In this document: in pieces, positions 16,777 through 24,963 of the stretch
Layout: the number at the start of each line of letters is the position of its first letter
How positions within the stretch are numbered: position 1 is the first letter of the stretch
Source: Clostridia bacterium
GTDB taxonomy: Bacteria > Bacillota > Clostridia > Oscillospirales > Acutalibacteraceae
DNA: 44,262 nt
NCBI GenBank assembly: GCA_017474125.1
Contig: JAFVIF010000028.1
Coordinates: forward strand, 1 to 44,262
Reading direction: 5' to 3'
Notes under the pieces: model-generated
Told to the model about the DNA's origin: nothing
The model's database searches: none
Seen by the model: the letters and a program-made list of their open reading frames with translations, nothing else
Translations under genes and position numbers: made by a program

Positions 16777-16815
16777 TAAAAACACAGATGATATTTCATC
16801 TGCGTTTTTACTATA
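16772..16815. terminator. Terminator hairpin with 20-bp arms
   Basis: Arms 16772-16791 and 16796-16815 pair over 20 bp with one mismatch, around a TATT loop. The arms end in A-rich and T-rich tracts, so the hairpin works in either direction; the left arm overlaps the stop of the phosphatase gene. Confidence 0.75.
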
Positions 16816-16818
16816 GCA

Positions 16819-16842
16819 CGAGCCCCGCTTTTGCGGGGCTCG
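16819..16842. other. GC-rich hairpin without T-run
   Basis: CGAGCCCCGC (16819-16828) and GCGGGGCTCG (16833-16842) form a perfect 10-bp stem with a TTTT loop. No T-run follows on either strand, so alone it is not a classic terminator. It lies 7 bp past the stop of the 65-residue gene on the minus strand and may protect that RNA's 3' end. Confidence 0.6.
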
Positions 16843-16849
16843 GAAAGGT

Positions 16850-17047
16850 TTATGAGCGTTGATGCTTTTCTGCTTTTTTCTGCTTTTTTGCCAGCCCTTG
16901 CGCAATAGTCGGATACTTATTTTCGGTATCGGCTGTAGGCTGGATTTCATAGGTTCCGTATTTGTTAATAAGCTCCGATACGTTTTCGGGCATATCTGCA
17001 ATGGGAACTGCTGAAAAAGCAGTTGGAAATTTCTCTTTTTTATTCAT
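16850..17047 (-). CDS. Small 65-residue protein, unknown function
   Basis: It starts at an ATG (17047) with a strong AAAGGTGAG ribosome site 4 bases before it. The protein has a short basic N terminus (MNKKEKFP), a polar middle with the striking segment NKYGTYEIQPTADTENKYP, then TIAQGLAKKQKKAEKHQR. There is no membrane segment, signal peptide or Cys. I believe similar small proteins with a 'Y-x-IQPTA-x-TEN' core occur in other Clostridia, but the function is unknown to me. It lies 32 bp after the CPBP protease gene, on the same strand. Confidence 0.7.
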   Translation of the reverse strand: MNKKEKFPTAFSAVPIADMPENVSELINKYGTYEIQPTADTENKYPTIAQGLAKKQKKAEKHQRS

Positions 17048-17079
17048 CTGACTCACCTTTCACCGTTATTATAGGCAAC

Positions 17080-18042
17080 TCAGCGAAATATATTCAGGGC
17101 AAATTCTACCAAAACGGTAACGGTAAACAATATCATTCCAAGGTTAACGCAGGAATATAAAAAGGCTTTGTTTTTTGGCATATCGTAAGCGTTTTTTAAA
17201 AAATAAATTTTGTTTATCGCTTTAGAAAACTTAACAAGTCCGATAATGGAAAAAGCCAAAAGCGTTAAGGTTAATGCAAAATACATTCCCGTAAAGGCAA
17301 ATCTGGTAATTTTTGTTAATTTGTCGCTTTGCATAAGTCCGAATACGGTTTGCATTAAAACCGAGGTGCAGTTTAAGGCACAATGCAAAATTACGGGATA
17401 CTTAAGGCTTTTTGTTCTTACGTAAATAAAGGCGAAGAGCATACCCAGTGCGGCGGCATAAAATAATTGGTAAAAATTTCCGTGGAACATACCGAAGGTA
17501 ATGCCCGAAAACAGCACCGCCGTCACTTCTCCGTAGGGGCGAATTCGGTCGATTATAAAGCGCCTGAAAATAAGCTCTTCTATTACGGGGCCTATGATTC
17601 CCACGATGATAAAAACTATTATAGGATTGCTTTTGCTGACAAGCTCGGCTACGTTGTTGCTTATTTCCTTGCCGAGAGTTTTTGAAATAGCGTTATTCAG
17701 TGCATTTCCTATAAGATTACCGCTGTAAGCCAGCCCCTGACAAATCAGAAAGGCTGTAAAAAGCTTGCCTGCGCCCATTTTTTCGGCAGGGTACTTATAA
17801 ATGGGTAAGCCCTTTAGGGTGAAATATATAACGGGAAAGCCGATCAAATATTGGCATAGAATAATTCTGAACCAAACGTAATAGTCACTGCCGTAATGAA
17901 TGGGTAAAAATCTTGAAAAAGCAAAATCTAATAAAAATACCGAAAGGTAGCTGACTATAAAGTATAGGAAAAGAGAAAGGCCTATTCGCGAAAAAACCTT
18001 TCTCGGATGAGGAATGTTTTTAATCATATGGGTTTCTGTCAT
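17080..18042 (-). CDS. CPBP-family intramembrane metalloprotease
   Basis: A 320-residue, very hydrophobic protein with about eight membrane segments. The catalytic pattern is EELIFRRFIIDR (EExxxR) followed by GITFGMFHGNFYQLFYA, with the second-motif His in FGMFH. This is the CAAX-protease/bacteriocin-processing (Abi) family; in bacteria it often protects from or processes peptides. The ATG at 18042 (MTETHMIK) was chosen because AAGGAG lies just upstream; a longer reading from 18093 has no site. The leader contains the hairpin cluster at 18084-18154. Confidence 0.85.
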   Translation of the reverse strand: MTETHMIKNIPHPRKVFSRIGLSLFLYFIVSYLSVFLLDFAFSRFLPIHYGSDYYVWFRIILCQYLIGFPVIYFTLKGLPIYKYPAEKMGAGKLFTAFLICQGLAYSGNLIGNALNNAISKTLGKEISNNVAELVSKSNPIIVFIIVGIIGPVIEELIFRRFIIDRIRPYGEVTAVLFSGITFGMFHGNFYQLFYAAALGMLFAFIYVRTKSLKYPVILHCALNCTSVLMQTVFGLMQSDKLTKITRFAFTGMYFALTLTLLAFSIIGLVKFSKAINKIYFLKNAYDMPKNKAFLYSCVNLGMILFTVTVLVEFALNIFR

Positions 18043-18083
18043 TGTTTTCTCCTTAAACTCAAAATTATAATGACTATGTTGAT

Positions 18084-18154
18084 GTCGAAACATGGCAAAG
18101 CCTTATTTCGACTGCGAATTCTTTGAATTCGCAAACAATTACCAAGGGTAATTG
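18084..18154. repeat. Three consecutive inverted repeats (structured intergenic element)
   Basis: Three perfect hairpins lie almost end to end. GTCGAAA/TTTCGAC (18084-18112) contains an inner GGC-AAA-GCC. TGCGAATTC-TTT-GAATTCGCA spans 18113-18133. CAATTACC-AAG-GGTAATTG spans 18136-18154. They fill most of the 122-bp gap between rluA-like and CPBP genes. No T-run follows, so the cluster is not an ordinary terminator. It could be a structured leader, a processing site or a small mobile repeat. Confidence 0.7.
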
Positions 18155-18164
18155 AACATATTCA

Positions 18165-19127
18165 TTATAATGTATAACCGAATAGCTGTTCTGCAAACCA
18201 TACCTTTTTAACGGTAAAGGTTTTTCCGTTAAGGTAGGAAAGAATACCTGCATCGCTTTCAAAGCTAAAGGTGAGCTTATAAGAATAAAGCGCCTGCTTT
18301 GTAAAGCCTAATTTTTTATCCTCCTTGAGGCGGCCGTATTTACCGTCCCCAAGTAAGGGATGACCTATAGAGGATAAATGGGCGCGTATTTGATGGGTGC
18401 GTCCTGTAAACAATTCGATTTCAAGTAATGATAAACCTCCCTTGCTTTTAAGGGTACGGTAATAGGTTTTTATACTAAGGTTATTTTCGGTTTTATTTTT
18501 TTGCAAATAAACCTTGTTTTTGTCACTGTTCTTTTCAAGGAAGCCTTCCAGCAGGGCTTCTTTTTCTTTAGGGGTTCCGTGGACAACCGTTAAATAGCGC
18601 TTGTCAATTTCCCTTGATTTTATTTTGTCGCATAAAATTCTTAAGGCTTCGGCGTTTTTGGCGGCAATAACTATACCGCCCGTGTTGCGGTCAATTCGGT
18701 TAGCAAGGGAAGGCTTAAAGGAGTTTTCGGCCTCGGGGTCGTATTCACCCTTGTTGTAAAGATATTTTTGTATACGTGTTATAAGGGTGTCGTTATATTC
18801 GGTTTCATCGGGGTGGGACAAAATGCCCTGAGGCTTGTCGGCAAGGATAATATTTTCATCCTCGTATACTATATTAAGGCTGTCGGATGCCGATAAAAAG
18901 TCGTACCGCGGCTTTTTATTTACGAAAAACTCATCGGAAATATAGGCGGTAATTTTGTCGCCTATCTGAAGCTTTACGCTTATATCACCCTTTTTGCCGT
19001 TTAGCTTTATATGCTTTGTGCGTATAAATTTGTACATTAACGCCTTAGGCAGAGCAGGCATAGCTTTTTGTATGAACTTGTCCAGCCGCTGTCCGGCATC
19101 ATTTTGTGAAATAATGAATTCCTTCAT
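18165..19127 (-). CDS. RluA-family pseudouridine synthase
   Basis: A 320-residue protein. An S4-like RNA-binding N-terminal part (AGQRLDKFIQKAMPALPKAL) precedes the catalytic domain with NRIDRNTGGIVIAAKN (catalytic Asp) and TGRTHQIRAHLSSIGHPLLG. It converts uridines in 23S rRNA or tRNA to pseudouridine; the exact site (RluC/RluD type) cannot be read off. The ATG at 19127 is favoured by AAGGTG nine bases upstream over the GTG at 19139, which lies in that site. Confidence 0.9.
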   Translation of the reverse strand: MKEFIISQNDAGQRLDKFIQKAMPALPKALMYKFIRTKHIKLNGKKGDISVKLQIGDKITAYISDEFFVNKKPRYDFLSASDSLNIVYEDENIILADKPQGILSHPDETEYNDTLITRIQKYLYNKGEYDPEAENSFKPSLANRIDRNTGGIVIAAKNAEALRILCDKIKSREIDKRYLTVVHGTPKEKEALLEGFLEKNSDKNKVYLQKNKTENNLSIKTYYRTLKSKGGLSLLEIELFTGRTHQIRAHLSSIGHPLLGDGKYGRLKEDKKLGFTKQALYSYKLTFSFESDAGILSYLNGKTFTVKKVWFAEQLFGYTL

Positions 19128-19140
19128 AATTAAATACACC

Positions 19141-19169
19141 TTGAAATATAAGTAAAATGGTAGTAGAAT
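19141..19169 (+). promoter_or_regulatory. radC promoter
   Basis: TTGAAA (19141-19146), 17 bp, TAGAAT (19164-19169). The predicted start near 19176 gives a 25-nt leader containing GAGG. Confidence 0.65.
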
Positions 19170-19200
19170 AGATAAAGAATATTTTAGAACGAGGTTTAAA

Positions 19201-19890
19201 ATGGGTATACACGACGGACACAGAAAAAGGGTATTTGAAAAGTTTGCAAGGAGCGGCTTTGTGGGGCTTAATGAACATGAAAAGCTTGAAATTATACTAT
19301 TCTTTTCTATTCCCCGCCCCGATACAAACGAAATAGCCCATAAGCTTTTAGATAAGTATAAAACAATAGCAAACGTTATGGATGCTCCCGTTTACGAGCT
19401 GGAAAAATTCCCTCACGTAACTAACCGTACAGCCTATCTTTTTAAAATGATTAAAGAAACTGCAAGTCTTTATGAAATTGAAAAGTGTCTTGATAAAAAA
19501 TATATGACCGTGCCTGAGGAATTCGGCACCTTTTTCCAGCTTAGTCTTGCAAATTCGACGGTTGAAAAGATGATGGCAATAACCCTTGACAGCAGGGGAA
19601 GGGTTCGCGATAGCGGTATTATAATAAGTGAGGGCGACGTTAGCGGAGTAGGAGTTAACGCACGGGCGCTTATGGAGCTTGTGCTACGTTCAAAGGCTAC
19701 CGAGGTTGTTATAGCGCATAACCACCCCGGCAATATAGCTTTCCCATCTAAGGATGATATTGAGGTTACACGTAAGATAAAAGAAATTTTAGCCAGCGTT
19801 GGCGTTATCCTTAAGGACCATTTTATAGTTACCGATGACGATTATTGTTCAATGGCAAGCGTTGATGGACTAAATAAGCTTTTTGAATAA
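19201..19890 (+). CDS. radC: RadC-family JAB-domain protein
   Basis: A 229-residue protein of normal RadC length. The N-terminal half is a helix-hairpin-helix-like region. The C-terminal half has the metalloprotease-like motif AHNHPGNIAFPSKDD (HxH...S..D) and HFIVTDDDYCSM. Despite its name, a DNA-repair role for RadC is not established. Its stop directly abuts the stop of the convergent AlaX-type gene, with no terminator between them. Confidence 0.9.
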   Translation: MGIHDGHRKRVFEKFARSGFVGLNEHEKLEIILFFSIPRPDTNEIAHKLLDKYKTIANVMDAPVYELEKFPHVTNRTAYLFKMIKETASLYEIEKCLDKKYMTVPEEFGTFFQLSLANSTVEKMMAITLDSRGRVRDSGIIISEGDVSGVGVNARALMELVLRSKATEVVIAHNHPGNIAFPSKDDIEVTRKIKEILASVGVILKDHFIVTDDDYCSMASVDGLNKLFE

Positions 19891-21048
19891 TTAAAGCTCA
19901 AAGAATAACGAACCGTCGAAAAATGCTTTTATTTCTTCTTTGGTTGCCTTAACACTGCCCTGTACCATTGGCGGTTTTCCTCCGCCGCGACCGTTAAGCT
20001 TTTCGCCTAAGGCCTTGGCAAGAGAGCAAACGTCGACCGTAAGGCTATAAGCAATAAAGGAATAACCGTCGGTATCGTTACCACTGAAAGCGGCACAAAG
20101 GGAGCCGCTTTTTTCTTTTGCCTTATTTACAAGCTCGCGCAGGGCCTTTGTGTCAACGCAGGTGAATATTACAATGCTTTTGTCGGTTTTGCCTATTTTT
20201 TCTATTTTGGCTTCGTTAAGCTGTGTGGAAAGCTGATTTGCTCTGTAGGCTTCTGCCTTTAGGTTATTAATAAGTCTTTCAACACCGCTTGCACATTCAT
20301 AGGGCTTTGCAGCAAGAAGAGCGGATACGCTTTTAATCTGGTCGTGCTTTAAGGAATAATCCGTAAAAGCATCAAGTCCGCAGGCAATAAAAAGCCTTAC
20401 ACCGCCGCGAAGTCTCATGGTTGACAGTATTTTAATTACGCCGACCTCGCTACTGAGCCTTACGTGTGGGGCACAGCAGGCACAGCAGTCAACGTCACCG
20501 ATAGTAACAATACGAATGGCACTGTCTATTTCCTTTTTACTGCGGTAGTTTATTTTACTAAGCTCGTCCGTGCTCGGATAGCAGGCCGTAACGGGAAGAC
20601 AGCGGTAAACAGCCTTGTTTGCCTCCACTTCAATGGTTTTGATTTGTTCTTCATTAAGCTCAATATCATAGTCGCAGGTGACCTCGTCGTCGCCTAAATG
20701 AAAGCCAACGTTTTCACCGCCGTAAAGGGAGTGTACAAGGCCCGATATAATATGCTCGCCCGTATGCTCCTGCATATTGCGAAAACGCCTTTCAAAGTCG
20801 ATTTTACCAATTACGTCACCGCTTACAGCATTAGAGCAATAGTGCACAATTTCGCCGTCTTCAAGCTGTACGTCAAAAACGGTTGCATCGTTTAAAATGC
20901 CCTTGTCACTGTACTGACCGCCCTCCTCGGGGAAAAATGCGGTTTTATTAAGGATAACCTTGTAAAATCCGTCTGCTTTTTCGCAGGAAACCACTGTAGC
21001 GGTAAATTCCTTTAAATATGAATCAAAATCATAAAGCTTTTCTGTCAA
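19891..21048 (-). CDS. Alanyl-tRNA editing protein (AlaX type) with DHHA1 domain
   Basis: A 385-residue protein. The editing zinc site is seen as HTGEHI (HxxxH) and CACCAPH (CxxxH). The C-terminal DHHA1-like domain ends with LNGRGGGKPPMVQGS. It removes mischarged Ser or Gly from tRNA-Ala. I place the start at TTG 21048, giving MTEKLYDFDSYLKEF, the usual opening of this family, 6 bases after AGGTG. A GTG at 21057 is in frame and would be almost leaderless from the promoter at 21065-21093. Confidence 0.87.
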   Translation of the reverse strand: MTEKLYDFDSYLKEFTATVVSCEKADGFYKVILNKTAFFPEEGGQYSDKGILNDATVFDVQLEDGEIVHYCSNAVSGDVIGKIDFERRFRNMQEHTGEHIISGLVHSLYGGENVGFHLGDDEVTCDYDIELNEEQIKTIEVEANKAVYRCLPVTACYPSTDELSKINYRSKKEIDSAIRIVTIGDVDCCACCAPHVRLSSEVGVIKILSTMRLRGGVRLFIACGLDAFTDYSLKHDQIKSVSALLAAKPYECASGVERLINNLKAEAYRANQLSTQLNEAKIEKIGKTDKSIVIFTCVDTKALRELVNKAKEKSGSLCAAFSGNDTDGYSFIAYSLTVDVCSLAKALGEKLNGRGGGKPPMVQGSVKATKEEIKAFFDGSLFFEL

Positions 21049-21064
21049 TTTAATCACCTAAAAA

Positions 21065-21093
21065 AGTATAACACAGTTTTCATTTGTTGGCAA
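21065..21093 (-). promoter_or_regulatory. Promoter of the AlaX-type gene
   Basis: On the minus strand TTGCCA (21088-21093), 17 bp, TATACT (21065-21070). The predicted start near 21058 leaves about 10 nt before the TTG start. Confidence 0.65.
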
Positions 21094-21094
21094 C

Positions 21095-21126
21095 AAAAAA
21101 CCTCTGAGATTTTCTCAGAGGTTTTT
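21095..21126 (-). terminator. Terminator of the oad operon
   Basis: CCTCTGAGA/TCTCAGAGG around a TTT loop, flanked by A- and T-runs, lies 19 bp past the oadA stop. Confidence 0.85.
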
Positions 21127-21144
21127 ATACGTCGGAACCTACCG

Positions 21145-22557
21145 TTAAGAAAGGTCTTCAACTATAAGGGTGCGTACTCCGTTTTCATCTACGGGAGCGG
21201 CAGGAGCTTCTTCCTTTTTGCCGTATTTGGCTTCAAGGAACTTAGCGGCTACTTGGGGGAAGAGCGCATAGCTTAACACGTCTTCCTCGCACTTGGCAAG
21301 CTCGCCTGCTTCTTCTCTGTACTTATCGAGCTCGGGCTCAATAAGGTCGGCAGGACGGCAGGTAATAACCTCGTCGTCGCCTATGCACTTTTTACGTACC
21401 TCTTCGTTAACGGGAGCAGGAAGAGTACCGTATTCACCGCGGAGAAGACCCTTAGATTCCTTGGGAACCATTTTATAGGGCTCGCCTGCAATAACGTTCA
21501 TAACAGCCTGTGTTCCTACGATCTGACTGGTAGGAGTAACAAGGGGAGGATAACCGAAGTCTTTTCTAACCTTCGGAACCTCAGCAAGAACGTCGTAGTA
21601 CTTATCCTCCTTGCCGGCCTGCTTTAGCTGACCGAGCATATTGGAAAGCATACCGCCGGGAACCTGATAAATAAGGGTTTTGGTGTCAACGCTTAATACC
21701 TTGGGGTCAAGGGTACCGTCAGCCTTCATCTTGTCTGCAACGCCTCTGAAGTGGGCAGCAACGTCGGCAAGAGCATCAAGGTCAAGACCTGTATCACGCT
21801 CGGTTCCCTTAAGGGTGGCAACAAGTGCCTCGGTAGCAGGGTTAGCAGTACCGTTACCGAAGGGAGAAAGGGCGGTGTCAACAATGTCAACGCCTGCCTG
21901 AGCGGCCATAAGGTATGTCATATCACCTGTACCTGTTGTGTTGTGGGTGTGAAGATGAATGGGGCACTTAACGGCTTCCTTAAGCTTTTTAACAAGTGAA
22001 TATGCATCGTAAGGAAGTAAAAGGTTAGCCATATCCTTAATACAAATAACGTCTGCACCCATTTTTTCAAGGGTTTTTGCAAGCTCTACAAAATATTCCT
22101 CGTTATGAACGGGGCTTATTGTATAGCTCATTGCGGCTTCGCAGATACCGCCGTACTTTTTACAGGACTTCATTGCCTGCTCCATATTACGGGGGTCGTT
22201 AAGAGCGTCGAAAATACGGATAACGTCAATACCGTTTTCAATAGACTTTTTAACGAAGGCGTCAACAACGTCGTCGGCATAGTGCTTGTAGCCTAAAATG
22301 TTCTGGCCGCGAAGAAGCATCTGCAGCTTTGTGTTGGGCATAGCCTTCTTGATGGTACGAAGTCTCTCCCAGGGGTCCTCGTTTAAGAAACGCATACATA
22401 CGTCGAAGGTAGCACCGCCCCAGCATTCAACCGACCAGTAGCCTAACTTGTCGAGCTTTTCGAGTGCAGGGAGCATATCTTCGATACGCATACGAGTAGC
22501 GGCCTGAGACTGATGGGCGTCACGGAGTATAGTATCGGTAATATTTAATTTAGTCAT
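21145..22557 (-). CDS. oadA: Oxaloacetate decarboxylase alpha subunit (carboxyltransferase, no biotin domain)
   Basis: A 470-residue protein of the pyruvate carboxylase carboxyltransferase family. The opening TDTILRDAHQSQAATRMR, VECWGGATFDVCMRFL and the metal-binding HLHTHNTTGTGDM are diagnostic. It transfers the carboxyl group of oxaloacetate to biotin on the carrier protein. The usual C-terminal biotin domain is missing; a separate carrier is encoded two genes upstream. The short tail after LEAKYGKKEEAPAAP may be the fission point. Pyruvate carboxylase subunit B is an alternative name, but the adjacent beta and gamma subunits favour the Na+ pump. Confidence 0.92.
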   Translation of the reverse strand: MTKLNITDTILRDAHQSQAATRMRIEDMLPALEKLDKLGYWSVECWGGATFDVCMRFLNEDPWERLRTIKKAMPNTKLQMLLRGQNILGYKHYADDVVDAFVKKSIENGIDVIRIFDALNDPRNMEQAMKSCKKYGGICEAAMSYTISPVHNEEYFVELAKTLEKMGADVICIKDMANLLLPYDAYSLVKKLKEAVKCPIHLHTHNTTGTGDMTYLMAAQAGVDIVDTALSPFGNGTANPATEALVATLKGTERDTGLDLDALADVAAHFRGVADKMKADGTLDPKVLSVDTKTLIYQVPGGMLSNMLGQLKQAGKEDKYYDVLAEVPKVRKDFGYPPLVTPTSQIVGTQAVMNVIAGEPYKMVPKESKGLLRGEYGTLPAPVNEEVRKKCIGDDEVITCRPADLIEPELDKYREEAGELAKCEEDVLSYALFPQVAAKFLEAKYGKKEEAPAAPVDENGVRTLIVEDLS

Positions 22558-22571
22558 AATTTATACCTCCA

Positions 22572-24071
22572 TTAACCGAACAGTGCAAGGAGCACGCCTG
22601 CGGCAATAGCCGAGCCGATAACACCTGCAACGTTGGGTCCCATAGCGTGCATTAAAAGGAAGTTCTTGGGGTTTTCTTTCTGACCAACGGTCTGAGAAAC
22701 TCTTGCGGCCATAGGAACAGCAGAAACACCTGCAGAACCGATAAGGGGGTTAATTTTGTTCTTTAAGAACAGATTCATAAACTTAGCGAGTAATACGCCG
22801 CCTGCGCTACCTACTGCAAAAGCAACAACACCGATAATGATAATCTTTATTGTGTCTATGGATAAGAAGGTTTTTGCGGTAGCGGTTGCACCAACGGTAA
22901 CGCCAAGGAAAATAGTAACGATATTCATAAGCTCGTTCTGTGCAGTCTTGGAGAGACGGTCGGCAACTCCGCTTTCCTTAAAGAGGTTACCAAGCATTAA
23001 GCAGCCGATAAGGGGTGCGGCAGAAGGAACGAGGAAGGCAACGAATACGGTGACGGCAATGGGGAAAATAATCTTTTCCTTTTTAGAAACCTCTCTTAAG
23101 GGCTTCATAACTCTCATACGTTCCTTTTTGGTGGTAAGAGCCTTCATAATGGGAGGCTGAATTACGGGAACCAATGCCATATAAGAGTAAGCGGCAACGG
23201 CGATAGGTCCTAAAAGATGAGGAGCTAATTTACTGGTTACGAAAATAGCGGTAGGACCGTCGGCACCACCGATAATACCGATAGAGCTTGCTTCGAGAGA
23301 GTCGAAGCCAAGGAAATTTATTGCAACAGCGTAGGTGGCAAAAATGCCGAGCTGTGCTGCGGCGCCTAAAAGAAGGCTCTTGGGGTTGGCGATAAGGGGA
23401 CCGAAGTCGGTCATAGCACCTACGCCCATAAAGATAAGGCAGGGGTAAATACCAAGCTTAACACCGAGATAAAGGTAGTCAAGAAGACCGGCGCTAATAG
23501 TTTCGCCTACGGTAAGAGTGCTTAAAACCGATTCGGCAACGCCGTCTGCGCGAAGAGTTTCGATAAACTCTGAGGTAACTTCGGCTCCGCCGAATAAATC
23601 CCAGTGTACGTGGCCGCCTGCATAAAGAATTTCGTGGAACATATCAGAGCCGGGAAGGTTGGTAAGAAGCATACCAAAAGCAATGGGGAGAAGGAGCAAC
23701 GGTTCAAAGCCCTTTCCTATAGCAAGATACATAAGGACAAAGGAGATAAGAATCATTACGAGATATCCGTAATTGTTGGTAAATTCGTCAAGATTCTTTG
23801 CACCGTTTAAAAGGCCGCCGAAGGTAGCCTTAAAGCCTGTTTGTCCAAGGAAGTTCTTAATAGCTTCCTTAGGCTCAATTTTCTCCGACGCCTCTTGACC
23901 GTCGGTCTTTTCGGCGCCGCTGTCGGTAGCAACTAAAATAGGATCGGTTGTACCTGTCTCCTCGGTAGCGGGAGTGGCAAATACGTTAAAGCCCGCAATA
24001 ATAAGGGCAAAAGCCAATATAGCTACACAAAGAGACTTAATAAATTTTTGGTTAATAAGTCTTTTGTTCAT
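22572..24071 (-). CDS. oadB: Na+-translocating decarboxylase beta subunit with N-terminal extension
   Basis: A 499-residue polytopic membrane protein that moves Na+ while decarboxylating carboxybiotin. IGIIGGADGPTAIFVTSK carries the key Asp, and NPLIGSAGVSAVPMAARVSQ carries the conserved Asn, Gly, Ser and Arg. It is longer than typical OadB (about 375-430). The first 32 residues look like a signal peptide or first helix, followed by an acidic Thr/Glu-rich loop (about 33-75) before the usual first membrane segments. The extension is absent from the second OadB at 28461. The operon order is gamma, biotin carrier, beta, alpha. Confidence 0.92.
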   Translation of the reverse strand: MNKRLINQKFIKSLCVAILAFALIIAGFNVFATPATEETGTTDPILVATDSGAEKTDGQEASEKIEPKEAIKNFLGQTGFKATFGGLLNGAKNLDEFTNNYGYLVMILISFVLMYLAIGKGFEPLLLLPIAFGMLLTNLPGSDMFHEILYAGGHVHWDLFGGAEVTSEFIETLRADGVAESVLSTLTVGETISAGLLDYLYLGVKLGIYPCLIFMGVGAMTDFGPLIANPKSLLLGAAAQLGIFATYAVAINFLGFDSLEASSIGIIGGADGPTAIFVTSKLAPHLLGPIAVAAYSYMALVPVIQPPIMKALTTKKERMRVMKPLREVSKKEKIIFPIAVTVFVAFLVPSAAPLIGCLMLGNLFKESGVADRLSKTAQNELMNIVTIFLGVTVGATATAKTFLSIDTIKIIIIGVVAFAVGSAGGVLLAKFMNLFLKNKINPLIGSAGVSAVPMAARVSQTVGQKENPKNFLLMHAMGPNVAGVIGSAIAAGVLLALFG

Positions 24072-24093
24072 CAGTCTATCCTCCGAAAAAAGA

Positions 24094-24477
24094 TTAACCG
24101 ATTACGCAGAGAAGAGTTCCTGTCTCAACGGTAGAACCTTTCTGAACGTTAAGGGAAACGATTTTTCCGTCAACGCCTGCCATGATTTCGTTTTCCATCT
24201 TCATAGCTTCAAGAATCATAAGAACTTGTCCGGCCTTTACGGTATCACCAACGTTTACGTTAACTGCAAGGATGTTACCGGGCATAGGGCTGTTAACCTG
24301 CTCGCCTTCTGCGGGAGCGGAAGCTACGGGTGCGGGAGCGGGTGCAGGAGCGGCCTCTGCTACAGGTGCAGCAGGTGCTGCAGGAGCAGCGGCAGGAGCG
24401 GCTACGTCAGCACTGTCAATAACTTCTAAAGTGATTTCATATTCTGTACCGTTTACGTTTACTTTATACTTTTTCAT
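24094..24477 (-). CDS. Biotin carrier protein of the decarboxylase
   Basis: A 127-residue protein. Residues 1-25 form a small beta domain, then an Ala/Pro-rich flexible linker (about 30-60), then a biotinyl domain with the biotinylated Lys in LEAMKMENEI. It swings carboxybiotin between the alpha subunit and the membrane beta subunit. It replaces the biotin domain missing from oadA. The spacing to neighbours (26 and 22 bp) indicates a single operon. Confidence 0.93.
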   Translation of the reverse strand: MKKYKVNVNGTEYEITLEVIDSADVAAPAAAPAAPAAPVAEAAPAPAPAPVASAPAEGEQVNSPMPGNILAVNVNVGDTVKAGQVLMILEAMKMENEIMAGVDGKIVSLNVQKGSTVETGTLLCVIG

Positions 24478-24503
24478 TTTTGTTCACCTTTCTTGGGTTT
24501 GAA

Positions 24504-24776
24504 TTAAAGTTTTTTAAAGGATATGATACGCAGTGCTGAAACATCAGTACCGAGCTCTTCGGCTATGGCTGCCGATACAGCGGCAATAAGGCGCTGTTTG
24601 TCAGGGATTTGTGTTACTTGTGCAGCGGGTACGGAAGTGTCAGCTGCCTTTTCGGCAGGCTTTTTTTCCGTAAGACGTATTATGCTGCTGACTATATTAC
24701 ATACGATTATGATGCATATCAGACCAACAAATACGGTGCCTATGCCCATTAAGCACACGAATAATGTATCGCTCAT
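24504..24776 (-). CDS. oadG: Oxaloacetate decarboxylase gamma-like subunit
   Basis: A 90-residue protein with one membrane helix (residues 5-30, FVCLMGIGTVFVGLICIIIV), a Pro/Ala-containing linker and a C-terminal helix LIAAVSAAIAEELG ending in IISFKKL. This is the OadG family layout; gamma anchors alpha and carrier to beta. The ATG has AGGAGG (24786-24791). It is the first gene of the operon. Confidence 0.88.
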   Translation of the reverse strand: MSDTLFVCLMGIGTVFVGLICIIIVCNIVSSIIRLTEKKPAEKAADTSVPAAQVTQIPDKQRLIAAVSAAIAEELGTDVSALRIISFKKL

Positions 24777-24846
24777 ACTCGATTACCTCCTATTTATACT
24801 AAGTTAACAGTAAATAACTAAAAGTACGTACAAATTAACCCATATT

Positions 24847-24875
24847 ATTATACTAAAAATGCTTCCAATAAACAA
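24847..24875 (-). promoter_or_regulatory. oad operon promoter
   Basis: On the minus strand TTGTTT (24870-24875), 17 bp, TATAAT (24847-24852). The leader is about 64 nt. Further upstream, TTTGTTAACAAA (24941-24952) is a perfect 12-bp palindrome that could be an operator. Nothing else is evident in the gap up to the feoB stop. Confidence 0.65.
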
Positions 24876-24963
24876 TAGTAATTTTGCCACTTTTAGTAAA
24901 TTTATCAAAATACTCAAAATTAAATAAAAATATTAGTCATTTTGTTAACAAATTAACTATTAA

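Noticed and set aside
16267-17001. 244-codon minus-strand open frame
   Set aside because: It is antisense to the histidine phosphatase, crosses a terminator and overlaps the better supported 65-residue gene.
21145-22557. Pyruvate carboxylase subunit B as the name for oadA
   Set aside because: The same operon carries oadB and oadG, and no biotin carboxylase is present, so the Na+ decarboxylase is the better call.
24300-24410. Ala/Pro-rich imperfect repeats
   Set aside because: It is the normal flexible linker of a biotin carrier protein.
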